Below are positions 11,204-21,463 of a DNA stretch of 64,000 nt, piece by piece. The stretch lies in NCBI RefSeq assembly GCF_002095475.1, contig NZ_MLFR01000008.1, positions 62,001-126,000 of the forward strand, written 5' to 3'. The notes beneath the pieces were generated by a model that made no database searches, was not told the origin of the DNA, and saw only the letters and a list, made by a program, of their open reading frames with translations. This stretch comes from Pantoea rwandensis (GTDB lineage Bacteria; Pseudomonadota; Gammaproteobacteria; Enterobacterales; Enterobacteriaceae). Position numbers and translations under genes: made by a program. How positions within the stretch are numbered: position 1 is the stretch's first letter; each line of letters starts with the position of its first letter.

Positions 11204-12208
11204 ATGATTGAAGCCGATCGCCTGGTCTCGGGCGGCTCTATTATTGAAGAAGAGAGCCTCGACCGTGCCATTCGTCCTAAGCTCCTGGCGGAATATGTTG
11301 GTCAGCCGCAGGTGCGTGAGCAGATGGAGATATTCATCAAAGCAGCGCAACTGCGTGGCGACGCGCTGGATCATCTGCTGATTTTCGGCCCGCCCGGGTT
11401 AGGCAAAACGACATTGGCTAACATTGTGGCGAATGAGATGGGCGTGAATTTGCGTACCACCTCTGGCCCGGTGCTGGAGAAGGCGGGTGATCTGGCCGCG
11501 ATGCTGACCAACCTTGAACCTCACGACGTGTTGTTTATCGATGAAATTCACCGCTTATCACCGGTGGTGGAAGAGGTGCTCTATCCGGCGATGGAAGACT
11601 ATCAGCTGGATATCATGATTGGCGAAGGTCCAGCAGCGCGCTCAATTAAGCTCGATTTGCCGCCCTTTACTCTGATTGGTGCCACTACCCGCGCGGGTTC
11701 ACTGACATCGCCGCTACGTGATCGCTTCGGTATTGTGCAACGTCTTGAGTTTTACAACGTACCGGATCTGCAACACATCGTCAGCCGTAGCGCAGCATGC
11801 TTAGGCTTGTCGTTGAGTGAAGAGGGTGCGTTAGAAGTGGCGCGCCGTGCGCGTGGTACGCCACGTATCGCCAACCGTTTATTGCGCCGTGTACGCGATT
11901 ATGCGGAAGTACGCGCTAATGGCGTGATGAGCGGTGAAGTGTCTGCCAGCGCGCTGGATATGCTCAACGTCGATAATCAAGGTTTTGATTATATGGACCG
12001 CAAGCTGCTGTTGGCGATTATCGATAAGTTCTCTGGCGGACCGGTAGGATTAGATAACCTGGCAGCAGCGATTGGCGAAGAGCGGGAAACCATCGAAGAT
12101 GTGATTGAACCTTTCCTGATTCAACAGGGATTCATTCAGCGCACACCGCGCGGCCGCCTGGCTACGCAGCATGCATACAAGCATTTCGGTATTAGCCGCG
12201 AAGAGTAA
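11204..12208 (+). CDS. ruvB: Holliday junction helicase motor RuvB
   Basis: Hexameric AAA+ ATPase that drives branch migration with RuvA. In 334 residues it shows Walker [12 protein letters not shown] (about 62-72), Walker [10 protein letters not shown], sensor 1 GATTRAGSL, an arginine finger in PLRDRFGI and a C-terminal winged helix ([15 protein letters not shown]). It forms an SOS-induced operon with ruvA. Confidence 0.98.
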   Translation: MIEADRLVSGGSIIEEESLDRAIRPKLLAEYVGQPQVREQMEIFIKAAQLRGDALDHLLIFGPPGLGKTTLANIVANEMGVNLRTTSGPVLEKAGDLAAMLTNLEPHDVLFIDEIHRLSPVVEEVLYPAMEDYQLDIMIGEGPAARSIKLDLPPFTLIGATTRAGSLTSPLRDRFGIVQRLEFYNVPDLQHIVSRSAACLGLSLSEEGALEVARRARGTPRIANRLLRRVRDYAEVRANGVMSGEVSASALDMLNVDNQGFDYMDRKLLLAIIDKFSGGPVGLDNLAAAIGEERETIEDVIEPFLIQQGFIQRTPRGRLATQHAYKHFGISREE

Positions 12209-12232
12209 ACAGGCTTCCAGCGCACTCATGCG

Positions 12233-12252
12233 GCCCCTACAGTGGTAGGGGC
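12233..12252. terminator. Hairpin between convergent ruvB and znuB
   Basis: Perfect GCCCCTAC/GTAGGGGC stem with AGTG loop; little T run on either side. Confidence 0.5.
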
Positions 12253-12269
12253 GTCATTTAGGTCGAATG

Positions 12270-13055
12270 TTACGCCGCAGGCTTTTTAGCCATACTGATG
12301 ATGAACAGCACGGCGGCGCAAAGCACTACGGAAGGGCCTGCTGGCGTGTCGTAGGTGGCGGAGAAGGTTAACCCTCCCGTCACGGCCAAAATGCCAATCA
12401 CAACGGCAAAGCCTGCCATCTGCTCCGGCGAACGCGAGAAACGACGCGCCGTCGCCGCCGGGATGATCAGCAACGAGGTGATGATCAACGCTCCAACAAA
12501 TTTCATCGCCACGCCTATCGTCAGGGCTGTGACCAGCATGAGCATCAAACGTGTGCGCTGAATATTCACGCCATCAACCTGCGCTAATTCCGGGCTGATC
12601 GTCATCGACAACAGTGAGCGCCACTGCCACGCCATGACCGCCAACACGATGGCAACACCAGCCCCCATCATCCACAAATCATCCGGCGTCACCGCCAGCA
12701 AATCACCAAACAGGTAAGCCATCAAATCGACACGTACACCCTGCATCAAGCTGACGACGACCAATCCGAGTGATAGTGCGCTGTGTGCCATAATACCCAG
12801 CAGGGTATCAATGGCCAGATGCGGGCGACGCTCGAGCCAGACCAAACCCAATGCAAGGCAAACGGTCACTAAAATCACAGCGTAGTAAGGGTTTACATTG
12901 AGCAGCAGGCCAAAGGCGACACCGAGTAAAGACGCGTGGGCCAAGGTATCGCCAAAGTAGGACATGCGACGCCAGACGACAAATGAGCCCAACGGACCCG
13001 CTGCCAGCGCCAGCAACACACCACCGAGCCAGCCGGGTAATAACAGTTCAATCAT
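12270..13055 (-). CDS. znuB: Zinc ABC transporter permease
   Basis: Inner-membrane permease of the high-affinity zinc importer ZnuABC. The 261-residue protein has about eight hydrophobic segments with typical ABC-3 family stretches: [20 protein letters not shown] at the N-terminus, then [12 protein letters not shown] and [20 protein letters not shown]. It overlaps znuC by four bases and so is co-translated with it. Confidence 0.97.
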   Translation of the reverse strand: MIELLLPGWLGGVLLALAAGPLGSFVVWRRMSYFGDTLAHASLLGVAFGLLLNVNPYYAVILVTVCLALGLVWLERRPHLAIDTLLGIMAHSALSLGLVVVSLMQGVRVDLMAYLFGDLLAVTPDDLWMMGAGVAIVLAVMAWQWRSLLSMTISPELAQVDGVNIQRTRLMLMLVTALTIGVAMKFVGALIITSLLIIPAATARRFSRSPEQMAGFAVVIGILAVTGGLTFSATYDTPAGPSVVLCAAVLFIISMAKKPAA

Positions 13056-13807
13056 GACGGACCATTTCCCTTGCGCAGAACAATACGTCCCTGTAAATCG
13101 TGACGATGATTATGGTTATGGCGATAGATAGCCAACTGCTGTGCCCCGCGAGGGCCGAACATGGCGATAAATTCCGGGTGCTGCGAAACGGCTTCCGGCG
13201 TACCGGAACAGCAGATGTGGTGGTTAAGGCACAATACTTCGTCAGTTTTTGCCATCACCAGATGCAGATCGTGAGACACCATTAAGACGCCACAGTTAAG
13301 CTCGCTACGCAGTTGATCAATTAAATCGTAGAGCGCAACCTGACCGTTAACATCGACACCTTGAGTGGGTTCATCCAGCACCAAGAGTTGAGGTTGGTTG
13401 AGCAGGGCGCGTGCCAGCAATACGCGCTGCGTTTCGCCGCCCGAAAGCTTCTGCAACGGAGCATGCAAAAGATGGCCCGCCTGGACACGTTTTAATGCGG
13501 GAAGAATGGCATCACGTTTGCTTCCCCGCGTCAGGCGCATGAAGCGTTCCACGGTAATAGGTAGTGTCGGGTCGATGTGCAATTTCTGCGGCACATAACC
13601 GATACGCAGACCCGGCGTGCGCTTAACACTGCCGCTGGTCGGCGCGAGTAAGCCGAGCACAGTCCGCACCAGCGTTGATTTACCCGCGCCGTTCGGCCCA
13701 AGCAGCGTGAGAATTTTTCCTGGCTCAAGTGACAAGCTGATGCCAGCGAGCACAGGGCGCTGAGAAAATTTCACTGAAATGTTTTCAAGTGTAACAAGTG
13801 GCGACAT
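13052..13807 (-). CDS. znuC: Zinc ABC transporter ATPase
   Basis: The ATPase of ZnuABC. It has Walker [12 protein letters not shown] (about 38-48), Q-loop YVPQKL, signature LSGGETQRV, Walker [13 protein letters not shown] and the switch histidine in VSHDLH. A histidine-rich tail ([10 protein letters not shown]) may bind zinc. I chose the ATG at 13807 over the one at 13825 because it gives 251 residues, the E. coli length; neither has a good ribosome binding site. Divergent from znuA across a shared Zur box. Confidence 0.95.
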   Translation of the reverse strand: MSPLVTLENISVKFSQRPVLAGISLSLEPGKILTLLGPNGAGKSTLVRTVLGLLAPTSGSVKRTPGLRIGYVPQKLHIDPTLPITVERFMRLTRGSKRDAILPALKRVQAGHLLHAPLQKLSGGETQRVLLARALLNQPQLLVLDEPTQGVDVNGQVALYDLIDQLRSELNCGVLMVSHDLHLVMAKTDEVLCLNHHICCSGTPEAVSQHPEFIAMFGPRGAQQLAIYRHNHNHRHDLQGRIVLRKGNGPS

Positions 13808-13833
13808 ATTATTTACAGGTTGCATTGAATTTC

Positions 13834-13854
13834 GAATGTTATAATATCACATTC
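13834..13854. promoter_or_regulatory. Zur box between znuCB and znuA
   Basis: The 21-bp site begins GAATGTTATAATAT and ends CACATTC, nearly palindromic and matching the enterobacterial Zur consensus (AATGTTATA-W-TATAACATT). Bound Zn-Zur would repress both divergent transcripts. Confidence 0.88.
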
Positions 13855-13884
13855 CATCAACGGGTCACGATGGAATGACGCATT

Positions 13885-14856
13885 ATGTTACACATTAAGC
13901 AGCGCTTCGCTTTCACTCTTCCTGCTGCAGCAATCGCTGCCGCCTTTGCACTTCCTGCACACTCAGCGGTAGTGACTTCAATCAAACCTATCGGATTTAT
14001 CGCAGCAGCGATTGCTGATGGCGTTACACCGGTTGAAGTTTTGCTGCCAGATGGTGCTTCAGAACATGATTATGCTTTACGTCCTTCAGACGTAAAACGC
14101 ATTAAAAACGCGGACTTAGTCGTTTGGGTTGGACCGGAAATGGAAGCGTTTCTGACGAAGTCCGCCGCAGAATTACCGCCTGCTAAGAACCTCGAAATTG
14201 CGGCTATGCCCGGGGTTAAATCCTTGTTGATTCGCGGTGGTGAAGAGGAAGAAGAACACGACGACGATCACGGTCATGACCACAATACAGAAAAGTCTGA
14301 AGGCGATGAAGCAGCACATGATCATCACCATCATGGCGAGTTTAATATGCATCTGTGGATGTCCCCAGAGATAGCGAGACAATCTGCGGTTGCAATCCAT
14401 GGAAAATTATTGGAACTTATGCCGCAAAGCAGAGCCAAACTTGACGCGAACTTGCAGCAGTTTGAGGCAGAATTAGCCAGTGCTGATAAGCAAATAGGTG
14501 CTCAGCTTGCCCCGGTTAAGAACAAGGGTTATTTCGTTTTTCACGATGCGTATAGCTACTTTGAAAAACACTACGGTTTGTCCCCCGCTGGACATTTTAC
14601 CGTCAACCCTGAGATCCAACCGGGCGCCCAGCGACTACATCAAATACGAACACAGTTGGTTGAGCAGAAAGCCGTATGCGTTTTTGCTGAACCACAATTC
14701 AGGCCGGCCGTCATCGATGCCGTGTCTCGCGGAACTAACGTGCGTAAAGGCACCCTTGATCCGTTGGGCATGGGAATCAGCTTAACCAAAGACAGCTATG
14801 TGAAATTCCTCTCACAGTTGTCGAGCCAGTATGCGAGCTGCCTGAATGGAGCATAG
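13885..14856 (+). CDS. znuA: Periplasmic zinc-binding protein ZnuA
   Basis: Zinc-capturing partner of ZnuBC. The 323-residue precursor has a signal peptide ending around [10 protein letters not shown]. Expected metal ligands are His in [16 protein letters not shown], His in NMHLWMSPE and His in [14 protein letters not shown]. The internal flexible loop (about residues 117-153) is strongly enriched in Glu, Asp and His ([18 protein letters not shown]), which is typical of Gram-negative ZnuA. mepM follows closely. Confidence 0.97.
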   Translation: MLHIKQRFAFTLPAAAIAAAFALPAHSAVVTSIKPIGFIAAAIADGVTPVEVLLPDGASEHDYALRPSDVKRIKNADLVVWVGPEMEAFLTKSAAELPPAKNLEIAAMPGVKSLLIRGGEEEEEHDDDHGHDHNTEKSEGDEAAHDHHHHGEFNMHLWMSPEIARQSAVAIHGKLLELMPQSRAKLDANLQQFEAELASADKQIGAQLAPVKNKGYFVFHDAYSYFEKHYGLSPAGHFTVNPEIQPGAQRLHQIRTQLVEQKAVCVFAEPQFRPAVIDAVSRGTNVRKGTLDPLGMGISLTKDSYVKFLSQLSSQYASCLNGA

Positions 14857-14870
14857 AGGAATAGGTAAAA

Positions 14871-16199
14871 GTGCAGCAGATAGCCCGCTCTGTCGCCCTC
14901 GCATTTAATAATTTGCCGCGCCCCCACCGCGTTATGTTGGGTTCATTAACTGTTATTACGTTGGCCGTCGCAGTATGGCGGCCTTACGTTTACCATCCCC
15001 ATGATGTTGCGCCCATCGTGAAAGATATCACGCTGGACAAAAACGAACTGCGTACGCTGTTACCGGATGCCAGTGAGCCGATCGACCAGACCACTGCAGA
15101 ACCGGAAGAAGACATCCCCGCTGATGACATCGATAAAGACGTACCGGACAATCCGAACGTTCATGATTACACCATTTCCTCGGGTGATACCCTCGGTAGC
15201 GCGCTGAATCAATACGGCATCGATATCGGTGATATCAATGCGCTGGTGAGCAGCGACAAAGACTTCCGTAACCTGCGCGTTGGCCAGCAGCTCAGCTGGA
15301 CGCTGGATGCCGATGGACAACTACAGGACTTTACCTGGGAAGTGGATCGCCGTGAAACTCGCACCTATGCGCGTCAGCCTAATGGCAGCTTCAAGATGCA
15401 GCAAGAGATGCAAAAGGGTGAGTGGCAAAACAGCGTGCTGAAAGGCGAAGTGCGCGGCAGCTTTGGCGCCAGCGCTCAGCGTGCTGGATTGACCAGTGCA
15501 GAAACCAGCAGCGTCATTAAAGCGATGCAGTGGCAGATGGACTTCCGCAAACTGCGCGCCGGTGATGATTTCAGCGTGCTAATGTCGCGTGAGATGCTGG
15601 ATGGAAAGAGTGCCCAGAGCCAACTGCTCGGCGTGCGTTTGCGCAGCGGTGGCAAAGATTATTACGCTTTCCGCGCGGAAGACGGCAAATTCTACGATCG
15701 CAACGGTTCCGGCTTGGCGCGTGGTTTCATGCGTTTCCCCACCGTGAAGCAGTATCGCGTCTCCTCTAACTTCAATCCACGCCGCCTGAACCCGGTGACG
15801 GGACGTATCGCACCTCATAAAGGTGTCGATTTCGCCCTGCCGATTGGTACACCGGTGCTTGCGGTGGGTGACGGTGAAGTGGTGATGGCAAAAAATGGCG
15901 GTGCAGCCGGGAATTACGTCGCTATTCGTCACGGTCGTCAGTATATGACCCGCTATATGCACCTGAGCAAGGCGTTGGTCAAGCCAGGTCAGAAAGTGAA
16001 GCGTGGCGACCGTATTGCGTTGTCGGGCAACACCGGTCGTTCTACTGGTCCCCATTTGCATTACGAAGTGTGGATCAACAATCAGGCTGTCAATCCATTG
16101 ACGGCGAAGCTGCCACGTATGGAAGGTCTGACCGGTAAAGATCGCAGCAATTATCTGGCCGATGTGAAGACGTATCTGCCGCAGTTAGCGCTGAAATAG
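14871..16199 (+). CDS. mepM: Murein DD-endopeptidase MepM, GTG start
   Basis: Periplasmic, membrane-anchored hydrolase cutting D-Ala-mDAP cross-links to allow cell-wall growth. The 442-residue protein has an N-terminal membrane anchor (HRVMLGSLTVITLAVAVW), a LysM-type/OapA region (YTISSGDTLGSALNQYGI) and a C-terminal M23 domain with zinc motifs H-x3-D (HKGVDFAL) and HLHYEVW. The GTG start gives MQQIARSVALAFNNLPRPHR, identical in pattern to E. coli. It ends at a strong terminator. Confidence 0.97.
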   Translation: MQQIARSVALAFNNLPRPHRVMLGSLTVITLAVAVWRPYVYHPHDVAPIVKDITLDKNELRTLLPDASEPIDQTTAEPEEDIPADDIDKDVPDNPNVHDYTISSGDTLGSALNQYGIDIGDINALVSSDKDFRNLRVGQQLSWTLDADGQLQDFTWEVDRRETRTYARQPNGSFKMQQEMQKGEWQNSVLKGEVRGSFGASAQRAGLTSAETSSVIKAMQWQMDFRKLRAGDDFSVLMSREMLDGKSAQSQLLGVRLRSGGKDYYAFRAEDGKFYDRNGSGLARGFMRFPTVKQYRVSSNFNPRRLNPVTGRIAPHKGVDFALPIGTPVLAVGDGEVVMAKNGGAAGNYVAIRHGRQYMTRYMHLSKALVKPGQKVKRGDRIALSGNTGRSTGPHLHYEVWINNQAVNPLTAKLPRMEGLTGKDRSNYLADVKTYLPQLALK

Positions 16200-16221
16200 C
16201 CGATTAAGATAGCCAACCTCG

Positions 16222-16252
16222 AAAAAACCGACGATTTATTCGTCGGTTTTTT
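16222..16252 (+). terminator. Intrinsic terminator after mepM
   Basis: Perfect AAAACCGACGA/TCGTCGGTTTT stem with a short loop and trailing TTTTTT. Confidence 0.92.
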
Positions 16253-16326
16253 GCTATCTGGCGCATGATGATTGCAAAATTAACCACCGTCACTATCATT
16301 GTCCCGTCATTGTCAGAGGCGAGTGC

Positions 16327-17301
16327 ATGGAAACCCGAAAGAAAAATAACAGTGAGTTTATTCCCGTTTTTCAACGTTCTTTTTTAAAACCGAAATACTG
16401 GGGCAACTGGTTGGCGATTGGTGCGCTGGCCGGTATGGCGATGTTGCCTGCCAGAGTGCGCGATCCGATTCTGGGCGGATTAGGTCGATTTGCCGGCAAG
16501 CTGGCAAAAAGTGCGCGCCGCCGTGCGCTGATCAATCTCTACTATTGTTTGCCTGAACTGAGCGAAGCGCAGCGCGAAGAGATTGCTGATCGTATGTTTG
16601 CCACCGCGCCGCAGGCGATGGTCATGATGGCTGAGTTGGGGATACGCGATCCTGCGCGGGTCCGTCAGCGTGTGGATTGGCACGGTCGCGAAATCATTGA
16701 AGAATTACAGGCTAACAAAGAAAACGTCATTTTCCTCGTGCCGCACGGTTGGGGAGTGGACATCCCGGCGATGTTACTGGCGTCTGAAGGCCAGATGATG
16801 GCGGCAATGTTCCACAACCAGAGCGATCCGCTGATGGATTACGTGTGGAATACGGTGCGTCGTCGTTTTGGCGGCCGCATGCATGCGCGTAATGATGGCA
16901 TCAAGCCGTTCATTGCCTCGGTACGTCAGGGTTATTACGGCTATTATCTGCCCGATCAGGATCACGGCCCGGAGCACAGCGAGTTCGTAGACTTCTTTGC
17001 GACCTATAAGGCCACCTTGCCTGCCGTTGGACGATTAATGAAAGTCTGCCGAGCCCGCGTGGTGCCGCTGTTCCCGGTCTATAACAGCGAAACACATCGG
17101 TTGGAAATTTATGTGCGACCACCGATGGATGACCTGTTAGATGCCGATGACAACACCCTGGCGCGTCGTATGAATGAAGAGGTCGAGGTGTTTGTTCGCC
17201 CGCATCCGGAGCAGTACACCTGGATTTTGAAGTTGTTGAAAACGCGTAAAGAGGGGGATATCGAACCCTACGTGCGCAAAGATCTCTATCCACGTAAATA
17301 G
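16327..17301 (+). CDS. lpxM: Lipid A myristoyl/lauroyl acyltransferase LpxM
   Basis: Late acyltransferase adding the final secondary acyl chain to Kdo2-lipid A at the inner membrane. The 324-residue protein contains the family H-x4-D catalytic motif in [13 protein letters not shown] (about 138-150), an N-terminal hydrophobic anchor, and [19 protein letters not shown]. Order mepM-lpxM matches E. coli. Confidence 0.96.
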   Translation: METRKKNNSEFIPVFQRSFLKPKYWGNWLAIGALAGMAMLPARVRDPILGGLGRFAGKLAKSARRRALINLYYCLPELSEAQREEIADRMFATAPQAMVMMAELGIRDPARVRQRVDWHGREIIEELQANKENVIFLVPHGWGVDIPAMLLASEGQMMAAMFHNQSDPLMDYVWNTVRRRFGGRMHARNDGIKPFIASVRQGYYGYYLPDQDHGPEHSEFVDFFATYKATLPAVGRLMKVCRARVVPLFPVYNSETHRLEIYVRPPMDDLLDADDNTLARRMNEEVEVFVRPHPEQYTWILKLLKTRKEGDIEPYVRKDLYPRK

Positions 17302-17312
17302 TCTTCAGCGCA

Positions 17313-17360
17313 ATGAATGATGCCGCTACAGCATGTACAGTCTGTAGCGGCATCATTCAT
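17313..17360. repeat. Perfect 19-bp inverted repeat between lpxM and mdfA
   Basis: Arms 17313-17331 and 17342-17360 are exact reverse complements (ATGAATGATGCCGCTACAG and its partner), with a 10-base loop. It begins 11 bases after the lpxM stop and sits between convergent genes, so a bidirectional terminator is likely, though T runs are absent. Confidence 0.85.
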
Positions 17361-17366
17361 CTCGCC

Positions 17367-18602
17367 TCACTCTACCGCTTCAACACGGCTGCGACGCTTA
17401 CGCTCCCGCAGGAACAACGTGACCAAACCAAACCACAGCACACCTGCTGCGAAATTAATGCCACTAAACCACGGCGTTCCGCCACTGAAGTAGCCGCTTT
17501 TCGCCAGCTCAATGCCGATGGCTAACGTCAAAATACTGATCATCCCGAGCATCGCCGCCACGCTGCCTTTACCTTCATCGCTGGAGTACAGTGTCAGACG
17601 ATACAAACCCGCATTCACCATACCTGCACCAAAGGCATACAGGCTTAATCCCGCGGTCAACAGCAGGTAAGTGTGACTATCAAGCAGGTTAGCCAGCAGT
17701 GAGATGCTTAAACCGACCAGAATTGGCCAAGCAGCGAATTTGAGAGGCTGTTCGATCGGGACGCGGCCCGCCAGTTTACCTAATGTCAGGTTACCGGCGA
17801 TCATCGCCAGGAAAACCGGTAATTGCAGAAGTGCATACTCCATGCGCGATAGCCCTTCATCGTGCATCAGGATCACCGGTGATAAGGCAACCCAAGTTAA
17901 AATCGGGATAAACACCAGGCCGATAGCGAATGATCCGTACATCACCTGACGATCGCGGACCAAGCGACCGTACGTGCGTGCCAGATTGGGTAGGGCGATG
18001 GAGTGACTGCGGTCACCGGCCGTTTCCGGCATGATGCGCCACAACACCACAAACGCTACCACGCTGCATATTGCGAACAGCCAGAACATACTGCGCCATT
18101 CCCCGACCGTTAGCCATGCGGCTCCGGCTAGCGGACCCGCCAGCGGAGCCAGCAGTGCGACGTTAGCCATCAGCGCCATCATGCGTACCGCCAACGCTTC
18201 ATCAAAAGCTTCCTGCACGGCGGCGTAGCTGACTGCTCCGATAAAGCACAGACTGATACCTTGGATGAAGCGCAACGTCACGAACTGTTGGATGCTGGTT
18301 ACCCAGGTGGTGAGAATGCATGCTGCCGCGAAGAACAGAATGCCGAACAGGAGTACCGGACGTCGGCCATATTTATCGGAAAGCGGGCCGAGCAGCCACT
18401 GGAGGACCACACCGCCCATCAAATAGGCGGTGAGCGAAGTGGAGACCCATTCCGGCCCCACGTTGAATTCAGCGGTCACCAGCAGCATACCGGGCTGAAT
18501 CATGTCATGGGCGATATAGGTCGCAAACTCAAATAGCACCAGCGCGAGCGGAAACAGCAGCACGCGCCCAGTGAGTTGAGAAATCGGTTGAAAGCGGGCC
18601 AT
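17367..18602 (-). CDS. mdfA: MdfA-type multidrug/H+ antiporter
   Basis: Twelve-helix major facilitator superfamily exporter for cationic and neutral drugs such as chloramphenicol. At 411 residues it matches E. coli MdfA (410). The hallmark acidic pair in helix 1 is present (LVLFEFATYIAHDMIQPGM, Glu about 25 and Asp about 33), followed by LQWLLGPLSDKYGRRPVLL and RFIQGISLCFIGAV (motif C region). The start has AAGGAGG four bases upstream. In E. coli mdfA maps elsewhere, so its place between lpxM and pykA is a lineage-specific rearrangement. Confidence 0.92.
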   Translation of the reverse strand: MARFQPISQLTGRVLLFPLALVLFEFATYIAHDMIQPGMLLVTAEFNVGPEWVSTSLTAYLMGGVVLQWLLGPLSDKYGRRPVLLFGILFFAAACILTTWVTSIQQFVTLRFIQGISLCFIGAVSYAAVQEAFDEALAVRMMALMANVALLAPLAGPLAGAAWLTVGEWRSMFWLFAICSVVAFVVLWRIMPETAGDRSHSIALPNLARTYGRLVRDRQVMYGSFAIGLVFIPILTWVALSPVILMHDEGLSRMEYALLQLPVFLAMIAGNLTLGKLAGRVPIEQPLKFAAWPILVGLSISLLANLLDSHTYLLLTAGLSLYAFGAGMVNAGLYRLTLYSSDEGKGSVAAMLGMISILTLAIGIELAKSGYFSGGTPWFSGINFAAGVLWFGLVTLFLRERKRRSRVEAVE

Positions 18603-18627
18603 CTGGCCTCCTTGTCAGAGAAAAATA

Positions 18628-18654
18628 AAACGCGACTGCCAGGCAGTCGCGTTT
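18628..18654 (-). terminator. Terminator after pykA
   Basis: Perfect 13-bp stem AAACGCGACTGCC/GGCAGTCGCGTTT; on the minus strand it is followed by TTATTTTT, as expected for pykA termination. Confidence 0.85.
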
Positions 18655-18694
18655 GTCCATGTTGTTACAGCCGCTGTCGGTATTGCGTTAGGGT

Positions 18695-20137
18695 TTAATC
18701 TACACGCAGGACACGGCTGGTATTGGTGGTGCCGGTGGTCGCCATCACGTCGCCCTGAGTGACAATCACCAGGTCGCCAGAGACGAGGAAACCTTTGTCG
18801 CGCAGCAGGTTCACGGCATCATGTGCGGCGGCAACACCATCGTTGTTGCTATCGAAATAGACGGGCGTTACACCACGGAACAGTGCCGTCAGATTCAGGG
18901 TACGTTCGTGACGTGACATGGCGAAGATCGGCAGACCCGAAGTGATACGCGAAGTCATTAATGCTGTACGGCCAGATTCGGTCATGGTGATGATGGCAGA
19001 CACACCCTGAAGGTGGTTTGCGGCATACATCGCAGACATGGCAATCGCTTCTTCCACGTTGTCGAACTGCACTTCAAGACGGTGCTTGGAGACGTTAACG
19101 CTAGGGATTTTTTCCGCACCAAGGCACACTTTTGCCATCGCTGACACGGTTTCTGCCGGATATTGGCCTGCCGCTGTTTCAGCTGACAGCATCACGGCAT
19201 CGGTACCATCCAGCACGGCGTTCGCCACGTCCATGACTTCTGCACGGGTTGGCATTGGATTGGTGATCATGGATTCCATCATCTGAGTCGCCGTGATGAT
19301 AGTACGGTTCAGCTGACGAGCACGTCGGATCAGTGCTTTCTGAATACCCACCAGTTCTGGATCGCCAATTTCTACGCCGAGGTCACCGCGAGCAACCATC
19401 ACCACGTCAGAGGCCAGGATGATATCATCCATCGCTTCTTGTGACGCAACGGCTTCAGCACGTTCCACTTTTGCGACTAATTGAGCATCACAACCCGCCT
19501 CACGCGCCAGACGGCGAGCATAGTTCATGTCTTCGCCATTACGCGGGAACGAAACGGCCAGGTAATCAACGCCAATTTTCGCAGCAGTAACGATATCGAC
19601 TTTATCTTTTTCGGTTAGCGCTTCTGCAGACAGACCGCCGCCAAGCTTGTTAATGCCTTTATTGTTGGAGAGCGGGCCGCCAACAGTCACTTCGGTGAAC
19701 ACTTTTACGCCCTGTACTTCCAACACTTTCAGCTGCACGCGGCCATCATCCAGCAGCAAGATGTCGCCGGGTACCACGTCTTCTGGCAGGCCTTTGTAAT
19801 CGATGCCGACTTTTTCTTTATCGCCTTCGCCTTTGCTCATGTCAGCATCCAGCAGGAAGCGATCGCCGACGTTCAGGAATACTTTGCCTTCTTTGAAGGT
19901 CGATACACGAATTTTAGGACCCTGCAGGTCACCCAGAATCGCCACATGGCGGCCAAGCTTCGCGGCAATCTCTCGCACTTTATTGGCGCGTAGTTGGTGG
20001 TCTTCTGCGGTGCCGTGTGAGAAATTGAGTCGCACAACGTTAGCGCCCGCCGCGATGATTTTTTCGAGGTTATTGTCGCGATCGGTTGCTGGACCGAGGG
20101 TGGTAACGATCTTGGTTCTTCTGAGACGTCTTGACAT
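18695..20137 (-). CDS. pykA: Pyruvate kinase II
   Basis: AMP-activated pyruvate kinase converting phosphoenolpyruvate and ADP to pyruvate and ATP. The 480-residue protein begins [19 protein letters not shown] as in E. coli. Motifs include VRLNFSHG, the substrate-binding [12 protein letters not shown] and the signature [21 protein letters not shown] prefer the ATG at 20137 (GGAG six bases upstream) over the one at 20155. It lies downstream of hexR in the same direction, separated by a 107-bp gap holding a CRP-like site. Confidence 0.97.
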   Translation of the reverse strand: MSRRLRRTKIVTTLGPATDRDNNLEKIIAAGANVVRLNFSHGTAEDHQLRANKVREIAAKLGRHVAILGDLQGPKIRVSTFKEGKVFLNVGDRFLLDADMSKGEGDKEKVGIDYKGLPEDVVPGDILLLDDGRVQLKVLEVQGVKVFTEVTVGGPLSNNKGINKLGGGLSAEALTEKDKVDIVTAAKIGVDYLAVSFPRNGEDMNYARRLAREAGCDAQLVAKVERAEAVASQEAMDDIILASDVVMVARGDLGVEIGDPELVGIQKALIRRARQLNRTIITATQMMESMITNPMPTRAEVMDVANAVLDGTDAVMLSAETAAGQYPAETVSAMAKVCLGAEKIPSVNVSKHRLEVQFDNVEEAIAMSAMYAANHLQGVSAIITMTESGRTALMTSRITSGLPIFAMSRHERTLNLTALFRGVTPVYFDSNNDGVAAAHDAVNLLRDKGFLVSGDLVIVTQGDVMATTGTTNTSRVLRVD

Positions 20138-20214
20138 GAAGGACTCCGTTGACAAAGTAACGTGCCACTTTCGTAGGACACGGTGTGGTCATCTATTCTA
20201 TATGATCGATGGGC

Positions 20215-20230
20215 TGTGATTCGACTCACA
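20215..20230. promoter_or_regulatory. Consensus-like CRP site upstream of pykA
   Basis: TGTGATTCGACTCACA matches TGTGA-N6-TCACA at all ten defined positions. A TATAGA hexamer on the minus strand at 20202-20197 could be the pykA -10. The CRP centre would then fall near -33, too close for classical class II activation, so repression or a different start is possible. Confidence 0.55.
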
Positions 20231-20244
20231 TTGTGAATGTGATG

Positions 20245-21099
20245 TTAATTATTTTCCTGCACCCGCTTTTCCAGGCGCGAATCTCTTAGTGCTTCTTTCA
20301 CCCGTTTCAGGTTTTCGCGGAAATCCGTGCCACGCTGAAGGGTAAAACCTGTCGCCAAAACATCAACCACGGTGAGTTGTGCCAGGCGGGAAACCATCGG
20401 CAGATAAATATCAGTATCTTCAGGGACATCGAGCGTCAGAGCGAGAGAAGCTTCTGCCGCTAAGGGTGAACCCGGAGAGGTGATAGCCAATACTGTGGAA
20501 GCGTTTACACGCGCTAAGCGAGCCAGTTCTATCATATTTTTGGTTCGACCAGTATGTGATATGAGAACAAAAACGTCATTTGGTCCACTATTTATGCAAC
20601 TCATGCGTTGGATCACAATATCCTCTGACCAGATGACCGGCAGATTAAAACGCAGGAATTTGTTGGTCGCATCATGGGCCACCACGGCGGAGGCGCCGAG
20701 TCCAAAAAAGGCAATCTTTTTGGCGGCGGTTAATGCCTGGATGGCCTGATCGATAACCTGTAAATCAAGTTGCTGACGCACACGACTCAGGCCAGCTAAT
20801 GCAGAATCAAAAATCTTATGGCTATAACTCTCAACGCTGTCATTTTCTTCCACATCACGGCTAACCCAGTTTGGCCCTTTAGCCAGGCTTTGTGCTAAAC
20901 GTAATTTGAAATCGGGAAAGCCTCGCGTACCCATGCGATGGCAAAAACGGTTGACCGTGGGTTCGCTGACGTCGGCAGCACGTGCCAGCGTGGCAATGCT
21001 GGAGTGCATGGCCTGTTGCGGAGCGGCAAGGATTTGTTCTGCCACTTTACGTTCTGATTTACTCAGCGCATCAAGTTGCGCCTGAATGTGTTCCAGCAT
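20245..21099 (-). CDS. hexR: RpiR-family repressor HexR
   Basis: HexR represses central carbon genes (zwf, edd, eda) and is released by 2-keto-3-deoxy-6-phosphogluconate. The 284-residue protein has an N-terminal HTH (DVSEPTVNRFCHRMGTRGFP, about 38-57) and a C-terminal SIS sugar-phosphate domain (KIAFFGLGASAVVAHDA, VLISHTGRTKNMIE). I start at 21099 because family alignment begins with MLEHIQAQLDALSKSERKVAE; a longer in-frame extension to 21516 runs into zwf and is rejected. It is divergent from zwf. Confidence 0.94.
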   Translation of the reverse strand: MLEHIQAQLDALSKSERKVAEQILAAPQQAMHSSIATLARAADVSEPTVNRFCHRMGTRGFPDFKLRLAQSLAKGPNWVSRDVEENDSVESYSHKIFDSALAGLSRVRQQLDLQVIDQAIQALTAAKKIAFFGLGASAVVAHDATNKFLRFNLPVIWSEDIVIQRMSCINSGPNDVFVLISHTGRTKNMIELARLARVNASTVLAITSPGSPLAAEASLALTLDVPEDTDIYLPMVSRLAQLTVVDVLATGFTLQRGTDFRENLKRVKEALRDSRLEKRVQENN

Positions 21100-21387
21100 G
21101 TCGTTAACCTGATAGTCCTCAATCACTTTCATCAAATGATGAAATCGCTGCCAATTCTCAAGAATATACCGTGTAATACGCCCTCGCACGCAGCAGCGGA
21201 CAAATGTAAGCCTGATTTTTTTGTCATACTTTGATCGTTGCCGGGTTTTACCCGACAAATATCGAAACAGAAAAAGCGCGTAAAGCGCACACCACAACAC
21301 ACCTTTGTTCGCCATCATGTTCAAAGTAATGGCTAATGCCACACCGCGTCTGGGTTGTTCCGATGCGGGGAAAAAAGTACATTGTGC

Positions 21388-21402
21388 TGTAAGAAAATTA
21401 CA
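21388..21402. promoter_or_regulatory. HexR operator upstream of zwf
   Basis: TGTAAGAAAATTACA is a 15-bp palindrome-like site matching the known HexR motif (TGTA-RT-N3-ATTACA type). It lies 61 bases before the zwf ATG, in the hexR-zwf divergent region, and could serve both genes. Confidence 0.8.
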
Positions 21403-21463
21403 ATAAGGACCTGGGATGATGAGGACGCTCAAACCGGGTACATCCTGCAACGAGGAGAGGAAA

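Noticed and set aside
14230..14345. Repetitive GAT/CAT codon tract resembling a short repeat array
   Set aside because: It encodes the acidic, His-rich zinc loop of ZnuA and is not a CRISPR or tandem DNA repeat.
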